Source: Alentia gelatinosa (lineage: Eukaryota; Annelida; Polychaeta; Phyllodocida; Polynoidae). From it: a DNA stretch of 64,000 nt. Positions 10,919 through 21,681 of the stretch are shown one piece after another. Location: assembly GCA_950022655.1 (NCBI GenBank), contig OX465587.1, forward strand, positions 24,989,716-25,053,715, written 5' to 3'. A program made the translations under genes and the position numbers. Position 1 is the first letter of the stretch; each line of letters opens with the position of its first letter. The notes under the pieces were generated by a model. It was not told where the DNA came from. It did no database searches and was given only the letters and a program-made list of their open reading frames with translations.

Positions 10919-10990
10919 TAGCAGAGCGTGGTTTCGATCCACGGACCTCTGGGTTATGGGCCCAGCACGCTTCCACTGCGCCACTCTGCT
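10919..10990 (-). tRNA. tRNA-iMet: Initiator tRNA-Met (anticodon CAT)
   Basis: A 72-nt gene on the minus strand starting AGCAGAGTGGCGCAG and ending CTCTGCTA. Features of the initiator rather than the elongator are visible: an A1-T72 first pair, GGG/CCC pairs at the base of the anticodon loop (GGGCCCATAACCC), and an ATCGAAA T loop without the usual TTC. A T run shortly downstream on the minus strand (10,912-10,909) is a likely terminator. It is convergent with the tRNA-Asp gene 570 bp to the left. Confidence 0.96.
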
Positions 10991-11420
10991 CCTGTCATGA
11001 TAAGCCAGTAAAGAGGCTTTTATCCACAGAAGAAAGATGATGCAACACACACCGACATATTATGCAAGTCCCGGAAATCTCTATTTCTTATATATGACAA
11101 TGTCAAACAGCGGGAAATATGTTACACTGTCATTAAGCATTGCGGGTGGTGAATTTCCCCAGAAACAAACGCACGGTACGGTAAAGTACAATTGTATTTA
11201 GTTATCTTCTCTTGGTGCCAACATAATTAATGGCAACATACAGAAAGTGTTCCATCAAAAGCAACGTCGTTTGTACACAGATCTGCCTGCTGAATTCCGT
11301 TCAAACTGCGCGACTGGAGGCTTGAAACTAGCTGTACCTGCTTGTGGCTGGACGTACCTCTGGTACGTCCGGTAGCAAGATAGGCTCAACTTTATGTGTG
11401 AACCACTGCCCGTCACTAGA

Positions 11421-11951
11421 CAGGGATGTCAGCAGCCCTTGAAGAAAATCCCTGAAATGTCTGGACAACACCCCCCCCCCCCCCCCCCTCCCCAAGACCA
11501 CAATGAACAAGCTTACTGGGAAATGGAAAACGTTGAGAACTGTTCCCTGGTGAGTAGGACTGGTATTATAGTCAGTTCTCTCCAAGCAGAGCCTTGCCTA
11601 CCATGTCCTACTGATGTTAAACCAAATATGTGCGTGGGAGATTGTAGTGTGGAGCTGGTTCCTGGTGTTAGCTATGCATTCAAAGTGGTTTGTATGGTAA
11701 AACTGTAATGGTTTCAGGGATTTCAGGGATTTTTATCAATGCATTTTCTATGGGGCTTTTCAGGGAAAATCCTGAAAATCAAGGAAGTAATGATGCACAC
11801 ATTTGTACAGAAATGGGCATATGGGGCTCCTGCAACACTAGGGATTGACATACACAGGTTCTTTCGAAGCTTTTAAATAGTGAGGACAATATTTCTGTAT
11901 CTAAAACAAAAACCCTGATTTCAGGGATTTCCCTGAACTCTGACATCCTTG
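11421..11951. mobile_element. TIR element, CAGGGATGTCAG family, long variant
   Basis: It starts CAGGGATGTCAGCAG and ends CTCTGACATCCTTG, an inverted pair of at least 12 bp. It is flanked by ACTAGA on both sides (11415-11420 and 11952-11957). The inside repeats CAGGGATTT/CCCTGAAAT words in both orientations and a poly-C run near 11,470, and has no transposase. CAGGG-type ends recall hAT elements, but a 6-bp duplication is shorter than the 8 bp typical of hAT, so the superfamily is open. Confidence 0.7.
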
Positions 11952-12537
11952 ACTAGAAAGCTTTTGACGGGGCGCATCTCAGTACGACGCCCAGTCGGCG
12001 ACTAGCTGTACCAAATATCAAACATGTTCAGTATTCCAAATGCTTGCGACTGGGCGTACCTGGTACTAGCGGCAAGTGTACAGTTCACACTGTTCGCTTT
12101 GCGGTGCTAGATGCTCACAAGTACTCCCAGTCGGGATTGGGCATACTTAAAAAAATAGCTACCTCCAGTCGCACAGTGGGAACGAGGCATTATACCTGAA
12201 CAAGCTGTTTTTCATCCCCCTAAAAAAACTTTATTCCCATAGACGTGATTGGCAGGTTTATAAGGCACAATATATCATTTTGTTGAATGTGTTAACTGGA
12301 GTATTATCAAGTAGCTATACACGCAGCTAGAAGCTGATTAATAACGTAGATTGACTCAAGTTTCCGTTCTGCCTTAGTTATGAGTGCAACATTATGAACA
12401 TAGATGCAGCATCAGACATCATCATTCAACAAGATTGAAATCAATCACCTGATCATCTTAGCTGTTGTCATATGTAAACAGATATGGTGCAATGCATGTA
12501 TATAGATTCAGTGATATCATAGCATGCGACAGAGTAA

Positions 12538-13158
12538 AGGTCCGGCCCCACTGGTGCGACAGATTCATTGCAAGTCAATAAAAGTCATGCCGGCGAGGGT
12601 CATAAAAACGGCGCCGCCCGTCGCATCGCACACAATCGCTCCAATGGGGCCGGGCTTGAACATGTGCGTGATTGTGCGTGATGCAACGGATCTGTCGCAT
12701 CGCACATTTTGAAATGTTCATGATTTGCGATGGATTTGTCGCACAGGTACAGGGTAATTACTTTTATATTTCTATATATACTCTATTAAATCCATGTAGT
12801 TATACAAGCTACCCTAACCACTGGTACCTGGGGCCTACTACAGTCAATAACTGCCACACCTCACAGGATATCAGGTTTCATAAGGTGTAAAAGCTGTGAA
12901 AACAGCAGGATAATTATAATTAGATGTGAGTACCTCATAAATATTAGAAATTGAGTTCTACACCTAGGCATATTATACATAGGTGGTGCCAGATGTGATG
13001 TGACAATTTCATCGCATCAGTGGGGTATACCCGGGATTTTTCTATGCGATTGAGTGCGATGATTCCTTCGCAATAGGTGTCATAAACCAAGCCGAGGTGG
13101 CATTTATGGGGCCATAAAACATGTGCGACAATCGCATTGCACCAGTGGGGCCAGGCCT
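12538..13158. mobile_element. MITE with TAA target duplication, PIF/Harbinger-like
   Basis: The left end AGGTCCGGCCCCACTGGTGC and the inverted right end AGGCCTGGCCCCACTGGTGC differ at two of 20 bases. TAA flanks both sides (12535-12537 and 13159-13161). TIRs plus a three-base TWA duplication are the signature of PIF/Harbinger elements. The interior repeats TCGCA/TGCGA words and lacks a transposase frame. Confidence 0.78.
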
Positions 13159-13421
13159 TAACCTGGCACACATGATTGTCATAGCAGTCGATTGTTTGTG
13201 AGAGAGAGGTTTATTACTAAAATGGACAAGACAGTTCTCAACCAACGACAAATATCAATTTACAGCGCTTACAACCAATACATTACTTGGGTTACAGCGA
13301 AATCAATTACTTCATCAGTGTACTGAAATATTACAAGGACTTATCAACATGGGCATAGGAATATTGCTGTTCAATTCTTCTTAAATTTTTTTTGCAGATG
13401 GTGCCGACGAGGTACAGTATT

Positions 13422-13563
13422 AAAGAAGAAACCAACAAGTTTTGGTCAAAGTCGTCGTTCTCCAAAAGTTTGATGCGGAGTGAATATCACATAGCATTCA
13501 AACAAGTTGGAGAATGATTTCTTTGACCAAAACGAATTTCTTTCTGTATTTATCTCACCCCTG
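13422..13563. mobile_element. Foldback element copy A (TTTTGGTCAAAG family)
   Basis: Arms ACCAACAAGTTTTGGTCAAA...TTCTCC and GGAGAATGATTTCTTTGACC...AAAC are inverted copies around a centre with TGAATATCACATAGCATTCA. Related copies occur at 24765-24920, 56857-57030 and, in reverse and more diverged, about 33185-33290. The copy ends in TTTATCTCACCCCTG, a word shared with the repeat at 19,183. Confidence 0.7.
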
Positions 13564-13705
13564 TACACACCTAAAGAATGAACACACGTGTTAACATACC
13601 GGTATCGTTACCACAAGATAGGAAGCCTGCACTGTGGTGATTATGCACTATCAGCGTAATGTGGCTGCTGTTGTATTTTTTGGGGGTGAAAATGTATCTC
13701 GAGTA

Positions 13706-13971
13706 CAGGGATGTCAGTTGGGGTCAGGGGAAAAAGTGGAAATATTTTTCATGTGGATTTTTCTGCCTCAACGAGACAGAAAACTTGGAAAATATGTCCT
13801 TGTTGTTTATGGCATGGGGCTGAGGGTCTGTCAGGAGGTTCAAACCACTGTTCTATTGGCGTAAATGAGGCTAAATCAATATTATTTTTGTTTTACATTA
13901 GGAAAAGCGATTACATAAACTGAATATGGAAAAGTGGATTTCCATGGAAAGGTGGAAAACTGACATCTCTG
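13706..13971. mobile_element. TIR element, CAGGGATGTCAGTT family
   Basis: It begins CAGGGATGTCAGTTGGGG and ends AACTGACATCTCTG, so the first 14 bases recur inverted at the end with one mismatch. It is 266 bp long with no coding capacity. Flanks CGAGTA and CGAGTT may be a decayed target duplication. Related copies are at 28027, 32945, 52741 and 62053, with end fragments near 785-838 and 47,930-48,010. Confidence 0.72.
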
Positions 13972-14488
13972 CGAGTTAGAGAGCTATCATGTGATACTAT
14001 TAATACTTAGACCCTATTACTGGTACCCAATGGAAGTGAGACACAATGAACAATAGACATTATACGGTACAATGAAGGAAAGTTGCTGAATTTTGTACCT
14101 TGACGAAGTTCACCGATTATAAAATAATTATTCTGGTCCTTAGGAATAAATTTATGTTGTTCTGAAGTACATCTTGAACAGGTCGCACTAGATCCAAGAC
14201 TGGACACCAAGAATTGAGACCATCACTCAAGGTGTTAACTGTTCATAAATCACTTGTGTAACATACATGCTTTGAGTTTATCATATTTCATCAATATACC
14301 CAATTAATACAGAACAACAGTTTAATGGAGTGGTTTTGTTAGAATATTTACGTTTTCCAACATAAACTAAGTATGGAAAATACTCTTCCTATACAAATTC
14401 ATTAATTGTGGTCCGTTCCTGGACAAAATAGATACAATCTTGGAATATACAATACAATGCGTCTATCATAACATAGAAGTGGTGTGAT

Positions 14489-17400
14489 CTAATGCTTGTG
14501 CTTTTTATTCCGCTGTCCAGAACTTGAGAAGGATTCGGATTTTTCTAAAGTTCTACTTCGTTCTCTTTTTCTTTGCAGCCCAGTGTCACTGTCAGTTGAA
14601 CTTGCGCATCCATTTATGGAACTGTTAGCAACTTTTTGTCTTTTTCCGCTTTTATCCTTTTTGTCAGAGGGTGTTTCTGGATGTGCCTCCTGGTTACCAT
14701 CATCGTTGCCTGATGGGGCACGGTTTTGACTGAATAGGAGTGCAGGGTCGAGGGGAATATTCTGTGAAGCACACACCTTTCCTAAAGTGTTGCATATGTG
14801 TATAATTATACCTTGGATCTGAAAGATAACGTGTTTTATGTTAATGATAAATAATAACTTACGAAAAATTGTGGATAACAACACAGTAAAACCCCGCTTG
14901 GGGAGACGCTCTCCGTCCAAGCAAAATGCTCCCTTACACGGGGTGATCCCTTAACCGGGGTTTTCAGTCTGGCAAGGGTTAGGCTATGTAGTATATCATA
15001 CCTATAAGCAGGTATAGTTATTGTTTTAACCACAGACACACCATAGATACCTACCTGACGCCTACGGCGGCCGTTGCTTGGTGTGTGATTGTTTTGACAC
15101 CAGTCTATCTGCCAATCAACATAATCTGGAGTGTTATCCCCACACTTCCCACTCATATCTGATGTGTCCCTCCAAAGTGTCCCCAAAACCGGTATTAAGA
15201 AGCATTTGAAACTGAAATAAGTGTCCCCCCACGCGGGGTGTCCCTTACGCGGGATGTCACCTTAATCGGGGTTTAAATAAACACTTAATTGAGGGGGAAA
15301 TATCCGTTCCGTAGTAATTTCCCCCTTTTGCGGGGTGCCCATTATGCGAGGGTATTCCAGAAGCAGGGTTTTACTGTAGTTTCTTTCACAGGTTTATATT
15401 GAAACTCTCAACCGATTTTATGGTGATGAGTTCATCATACTGGTAAAAAGTACATTGCAGCTAATTTTGGTTTAAACGTATACAGCAATATCAGCGAAGT
15501 CTGAAGGGGAAAACGATCATATCTCTGTTCATTTCAACCTTTTCTTTAGTAGGATGGTAATTTGACACACACACGCATAAACTGAAATGCGAATTAATCG
15601 ACAAAATTGTTTAGTTGGGAATGTAAGAGCTTAAGACACTTAAAATACCAGCCGACGCAATTTTAATCATTCCATTGAAGTGTTCTCTTATGATTGGGTA
15701 CTATCTTAGTTTGAGACAGATGCAGATTTGTCCAATACACTGGAGAATCATACCTTCCTGACGTGCAAAGTGAGTTCGTGGAGGTTCAGGAAGGGCAAAT
15801 CCCCAGCTGTCAGCACCATCGAGGAGTCCTTGTCGACCCTGCCGCTATTCAGGTTATAACTGTTTAAAAACATGAAAGTAAGAGAAGTTCAAATGTCATT
15901 CCCGATAATTTTCTTTATATGGAGACAATAAAAATTGTGCTGCCATTATGCTTAATGCTCAGGGTTTACATCCAAATTATAAGATCTTGGATCCAATGCG
16001 AGTGCATTACTTTACAGACACTTTTCTAACAATGTATTGCTGTAATCGGCCTCACTGGACAATTGACAATAAACTGAAGGCTGTACATTCGGGTGCACAC
16101 TTACACTTTGATTGAGGATACATAGAGGGTGTACATGCTCCGGAGATGGTCTACGGGACTTGTAGTGGCTAAGTAGAAGCGGCCTACTTGAGATTTGCAT
16201 GAAGCACACCGAATATCTTTGTATGTGCTGAAAAATTGAAATAAATCACAGGAAATTCATTAGAATTGACTTAGGTATTATTTTCCTAATCATAACGAGA
16301 GTTTGTTTCCTGTTTTTAATATTGTACATATTTCAAAATGATTTCACACGGATATAAAGATAAACACATATTATCTACGGTACGTTCATAATGTATGATC
16401 TTCAGAAACTTTACTGTGTAATGAATGGGTGAGATTCCAATGATATAAAAGATAGGATATTTCACAGAGAGTGCCTTTTTTCACTTACCTCCCTTCATCG
16501 ATTCCTTCCTGTGAGGCACGTATGGTCTTACCAAGTTCTACGTCGTCCGTGACTCCTGAAATAATGGGGGGGGGGAATCAGTCTTACTATATAAAAACGA
16601 CACCAAAAAGAAATCAAGTGTTAGACAGTTATAGATACATTTAATCCAGTGGAACCATCTGGTAGTACTGGTTAAATTTGATTTCTTTTTTCAAACACTT
16701 GAGTTATGATGGTTACAACAATGATAAATTAGTCTTATATCAAACAAATTAACAATGAACGGGTATGATAACTGGCATGTCAGAGGGACGAGTTTTATCG
16801 GAGGGTATGAATAAGACGAAAATAAACAACACATATTCCTATTTTTCAGAGAGAAATTTACAATCAAATAATAGGATATTTGAGGATGAAATTTCTATAT
16901 GTATCATTGTATGACGTGCATATTCAGCGAAATTCGTAGTCTTATTATGGTGGTTTCTTTTGTGGGATACCTTTAGGCTTTAGATTTCCCCGTATAAAAC
17001 GCCCGACACAAGGGTGAGACAACTGGCATGTGAGACAACTGACCAATTGTTTTCGCGTATGTCACTTGTCTTGTGTCAGTTGGGATTTCGGTAAGTTGTC
17101 CCGAATACGAGTAATAACGGCCCGAGGTAAAATCGGCCCTCGGCCGTGGTCGGTCTCCCATCCCTAGTCAGACATAGTTCGACTCTGTTCGTTCCTCACT
17201 AGAACTCACTGTGGGGAGTGAAAATGGACACAGCGTTGTACTTTGTATAACTACCCATCCCCGACAGCGACTTGGCAAGTCATAACTCTGTGAATATTCG
17301 AATAAATAACATAAAAGCGCCAGGTGAAGACTAATAAATGCTACAGATATGAGGAAAACGATCAGCAAGTTTATATTTAGATTCATGATGGGAATATATG

Positions 17401-17959
17401 TTTATTTGCCGTTCTGCGTTCCGCCGCGAAGGTCGGGCCGATATTACTCCGGACCGTTTCTACCTGCTACCGTTGTCCCGCCCCATTGTCTTGCGGTCCG
17501 CACTGCGGTGCTAGACAGTCACTGAGTCAGTCTCTCGGACTAAATTATTTAGTAAATACGGACTAGAAATTGGCAAAATGTCAACAGTTCACGGCTCACA
17601 AACACTAGTAAGGGCGTTATAAATACGCAAAATTGCCAGATAAGAACGGCCATGCTAGTTTGCTATACTCACAAAGGCTAGAACTTAGAAAGTAGAAGTT
17701 CGAAAAGTGTCAACACAACAGTGACAACAGTCAAAACCTACGTCAACAAAGCAAGGCCTGCCCGAATATTTTACCTACACCTACGTCTGATGGTGAATGT
17801 GCCAAGTTCGGTGTTTCCATCAACCCAAGTCATTGTATCACCTAAGATAGTGCTACATTTGTTGCATTGAAACACCATAATGCCCGGAATTTCTTCTTCA
17901 CATTCCTCTAAGTCTTCATCTATTCTTTCAGTGATCTCACTCCCAACATCTAGTGCCAT
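14489..17959 (-). CDS. MIS18A: Mis18-family protein (MIS18A/OIP5-like), 5 coding exons
   Basis: Mis18 proteins license centromeres for loading of the CENP-A histone by HJURP. Minus-strand exons, in order: 17959-17785, 16555-16489, 16227-16105, 15859-15754, 14818-14489. All junctions are GT-AG and all phases agree, giving 266 aa. The start is ATG 17959-17957, because the longer frame above it opens with TTG and meets a TGA before any ATG. The Mis18 (Yippee-like) domain has CNKC at 32-35, with ILGDTMTW after it, and a second pair CASC at 88-91 that completes the zinc site. The linker VTDDVELG is typical of the family. Residues 158-266 form a basic, Ser-rich tail, with KRQK, KRERSR and a KKHKH end. 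Vertebrates have two paralogues; I cannot say whether this is the pre-duplication gene. Intron 4 holds a pogo-like MITE. Confidence 0.9.
14884..15376. mobile_element. Pogo/Tigger-like MITE in Mis18 intron 4
   Basis: Ends CAGTAAAACCCCGC (left) and, inverted on the right, CAGTAAAACCCTGC. The interior repeats GCGGGGT/ACCCCGC words many times. The flanks are CA on the left and TA on the right, where a TA pair would be expected, so one flank has probably mutated. A better-preserved relative is at 37352-37791. Confidence 0.72.
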
Positions 17960-18249
17960 TTTCAGTTTTTCGCGCTCGGCCAACACACCACTCTCCAAGG
18001 ATGATCTTTGTCACGCTGAGCAGTTACGGCAAACTAAAACTGTGCTGGAGAGACTACTTGGTTCACATTTCGACAATTTATTTCGTATATAGTCTATGGT
18101 TATTTTAATATAAACAATGTGAATTATGGTGTAAATATTAACGATTTGATAATCTGACAAGAGTCCCTTTAAAGTTAAAAGAGTTAATTGTATTGCTTTG
18201 ATAATAATTCGTACGAAAACACTGGATGGAATAGTTTCCAGAAAGCAAC
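17960..18249. promoter_or_regulatory. Shared divergent promoter region of Mis18 and MTRES1
   Basis: Only 290 bp separate the two start codons, which point away from each other. This space must hold both 5' UTRs and both core promoters unless an unseen upstream exon exists. I saw no clear TATA box for either gene. Coordinated expression is an inference from spacing. Confidence 0.55.
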
Positions 18250-20170
18250 ATGGCGACTAAAACACTATTTTGTCGGCCGTCGCTGCTACGATTGAAAGAA
18301 AAGACAGCTCACCACGATTTTTACCGGATTTTATTTCATTTTGAAAATAAGAAAAGTTTACAATCAGCCCCAGCTCATTATCTGTGTAGAACAATTCACT
18401 CTAAAGCCTATTGTCGCTATGTCGACAGGACTTGTTTAAACCGATCGCTGCCCGGCGGACTGAGTACGGGGACAGCGGCCGTCCTTGCCCGAGGAAGCGG
18501 CGCGCTCGGCGGTTGGGGACAGCTCGTTTCCCGGTCCAAGTACCGAGGCCAAGACTCGGACGACGTAAGCAAGTCTGACTTCTGAAAAATAGTTTATCAA
18601 GTGATTTAGTGTAACCACTGTGGTATTATGATAATGTTTGCATATATTGCTGATTGTAGACGAAGAGGTGTAATAAAATACATTGGACGTTAAAATATCC
18701 AAACAAACAAAAGTTGCAACCGCCGTTTCCACTACTTAGTCTACTAGTACTACTTACTGTCCTTAAATGACCCCTTGCCGGCATGCTGTTTTTGACCTAA
18801 CCCCCCCCCCCCCCCCCGTACCCGATTGTCATGTTTTGTCACACAAGCCTTGTCATACTTGGTCGGTCATATGGTTCAGACTGGACCCCCCCCCCCCCCC
18901 CCCCCTGCTGTATGAAGTCATCTATGTATAGCATCTTCCTAATAGACGAATTTTCGTTTCTGAACTTTCTCTATGTTTATTGACAGGAAGAATCTGATGA
19001 CGAGAATGGTGACGGTGATGAAGATTTTGGAACATATTTTGAAGGAGACGAAGACTTTCCAGACAACTTCAAGGAATTAAAGAAACATATTACCTCACTA
19101 CGCGCTGACACCATCCTGGGAGGTGGACTTAATCTTGCTAGAAAGTACGAAACATCAATTACCATAGACTAGTTGTTTTTATCTCACCCCTGGTATTTTC
19201 CCCCCATAGTCTTAACATTAGGAACTCGCATCCAACGCACAATGAGTACTTAAAAAATACTCAATGGGGGATTATGTCACAAAGGTTAGCTCTTTAGTAA
19301 ATTTGAAGGGTGAGATAAATTCAGAAACCTATTCAAGTTTTGGGTCAGAGCTCGATCCCATCATACTATATTATTCAAACTCGATGGGATACGAGGTCTG
19401 ACCTTAAGCTTTCATAGATTTCCTCTACATTATATTATAGAGTATACACTATAGACAGGTCAGTCCCTCGGGATGCCATCTTATACCGTATAGAACTATC
19501 GATACCATAGTGGCATGGAATTGTGAAGTAGTGCATGATAAATCATACCAAAATGAAGAGCTTGCACAAAAATCCATGATGTCATTGTTGGACAGCTACA
19601 TCATCAATAACTAATGTGTCTTTCTTATTACAGAAGAGTTGATGATTATTTTCTCTCAAGTAAGTTGCTGTTGAATGGGCAAACTGTACTCAAGAAAAGC
19701 AAGCAAGTAAGTCCTATGTAACTTGAACTTCCTGCTATCATATCTTGATGGATCAATTTTCAGTGGGAAAGTAATCTGATTCGTGAATTATATCTCTTAT
19801 CACACACTTACTTTATGTGTTTTCATGTATAACTCTAAATCGGAGAATTGTAAATGTTCAAGGTCTTTGGACATGGTGTTTGAGTGTAAATAATCTGAAG
19901 GAACGTGTCGAGTCGGCTTTCTATAGATGTGTTATTATCTACGGTACGTTCCTAATATAAAATTTATTTGTGTAATATCAGATGGCTCCAGGTGATTGCG
20001 TAGATCTGGTGACAGAGGTCACTGAAGACACGATAAAGGTCAAACGAGTACGTCTCGTAAAGGTCGACGAAAAGAAGTCTTCTAAAGATCGACACCTCGC
20101 CTACCTGCGTGCTTGGAGAAGTAGCGTGACTGTCGCCAGAGACAAGGAATCCAAATGGTCGCCTCGATGA
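18250..20170 (+). CDS. MTRES1: Mitochondrial transcription rescue factor 1 (C6orf203 homologue), 4 exons
   Basis: MTRES1 is a mitochondrial RNA-binding protein with an S4 domain, linked to mitochondrial transcription under stress and to ribosome quality control. Exons: 18250-18564, 18987-19144, 19634-19706, 19982-20170. Phases fit and give 244 aa, against about 240 in human. Residues 1-70 are basic and hydroxylated with almost no acid until His25-Asp26, fitting a mitochondrial presequence. An acidic stretch (EESDDENGDGDEDF, from 106) precedes the S4 core: LKKHITSLRADTILGGGLNL, then VDDYFLSSKLLLNGQ and KKSKQMAPGD. The C-terminus (LAYLRAWRSS) matches the family's RVVLRRWKS-type ending. Two poly-C tracts (18,800 and 18,890) lie in intron 1. 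The start is the first ATG, 290 bp from Mis18. Confidence 0.9.
19183..19400. repeat. Dispersed repeat in MTRES1 intron 2
   Basis: TTATCTCACCCCTGGTATTT at the left and GGGTGAGATAAATTCAG near 19,310 are inverted relative to each other. Between them the words CTTAACATTAGGAACTCG and CAATGGGGGATTATGTCAC are shared with 54,341-54,500 and, more loosely, 1-310. Non-autonomous, superfamily unknown. Confidence 0.55.
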
Positions 20171-20326
20171 CATTTTCCAGCCTAAAGCTTTCGAGCTTAT
20201 TTAAAGACAATTGTAGTCCTCTAGGTATAGAATGTTGCCTCTTGTAAATATACACGTGATATATCATCTATGCATGGCTTTGCATCAGACCTGTGTAGGA
20301 GGTTTATTTCAGAATACGATATGAAG

Positions 20327-20332
20327 AATAAA
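20327..20332 (+). terminator. MTRES1: Likely polyadenylation signal of MTRES1
   Basis: AATAAA lies 157 bp after the MTRES1 stop codon, in a plausible 3' UTR. It is the first canonical signal seen downstream on this strand. Confidence 0.6.
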
Positions 20333-21680
20333 CTGATTCGTGCTACAGAAAAAAACTTGATATATTTGTTAATGGTTCTGTATGGTAATTCTGACAAAAG
20401 AAGCAGATGGACAATATCATACGGTTAATAGTTCTTTCATTCGTTTTATACCTGTTAACAAAGAATTCGTGGTTGTAAGCTAGGGTGATCTTACTAACCA
20501 TACCTACTTCTTAACTGCAGGTTGTAATTATTTTTCCTCACTATAAATACTTACCATAGCTTGGGGTTAGGTTTGCAGACTGAAGTTTGGTGAGTTGGAT
20601 CATAGGTTCGCAGGACGCAGGGTTGCCACACCTCAAGAAAATGATAATTGACATTTCTTTTATTATCAAAGTCAGTAAATTGACAAGGAGTTTGTGAATT
20701 CGTAAAAAAATAATTGAATTTCGGGGAGAGTGGGAAAGTGTTTTTGTCAAGGAAAACTGGATTTACACATTAAGAACGGGCAAACTAACACTTTGTAATC
20801 TCTGTATATTCAAGAATCTAAAATTCATCATTGCATATTGCCACATTTTTACCTGATGATTTAGGCTGATTATGGCATCAAACACAACCCACTGACTATT
20901 TGACACTTTTGGGTAGATGATTATCAGGTGGAATAGGAGATAACAATTTCAGGTCAATCATTTCTTTGTAGATACATCTTAGATCCCTAAGGATGTTGTC
21001 ATAAAACTAGTAAAGCAGATGATATTAACAATGTTAGAATGCAGCGATATCATCCATTATGCCCTAAGCCAGAAGTATCTGGATATTATTAATATGTGGC
21101 AGACTGCAGGTTCACATTCTCGATTCTTCAGTGGTCACCTTCCATAAAAAAAAGTTTTTCCCTGATGATGATTTCTACCGTAAATTCATTTGATGATTAC
21201 TTCTAACATAACCCTATTCACATATAGGAATCCCACCAGTTTGTCTATTGGAAATATATATTCAGCTGTAGCTTAGGAAGGGATTATCAGTAGTAAGTTT
21301 CTCTTTGAGATGGAAATTGTGCTCCCCCACCAATGAAGTAAATGCTGAGCAGTCGTGAGGTGGAAATAGTTTGTTATGGGGTTGAAAATTATGCACAAGG
21401 ATAAATCACAAAATGCACTACCTGCCAACTTTTGTACAGTGCCCATTTCATGGGCAGGTTGAACTCATAAATGTGTATATCATATACATGGAGGAGGAAG
21501 ATGTGGAGTACCACAATAAGGAAGATGTTGATTTTGGTAGAAATTCACCAGACCCGGCTGGACCAGACTAGATTTATGTTTGATCAAAAGTCCAGCACTG
21601 CATATGATTGGTTGGTCTAAAATGATAATTATTACAGTAAAGTATGAAGTATCAATAGCTTTTCAGTGATCTAGGAGATC
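20333..21680. other. No gene recognised
   Basis: AT-rich intergenic DNA between MTRES1 and the repeat pair that precedes MED21. No exon of a known family was seen. Confidence 0.5.
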
Positions 21681-21681
21681 C

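Noticed and set aside
11394..11708. 104-aa frame with a poly-proline run
   Set aside because: The prolines come from a poly-C tract inside a TIR element.
17960..17998. Longer Mis18 N-terminus starting at 17998
   Set aside because: The first codon there is TTG, with a TGA shortly upstream in frame and no ATG; ATG at 17959 is the first proper start.
18800..18905. Functional meaning for the two poly-C tracts in MTRES1 intron 1
   Set aside because: Similar tracts occur across the window; their lengths may also be sequencing estimates.
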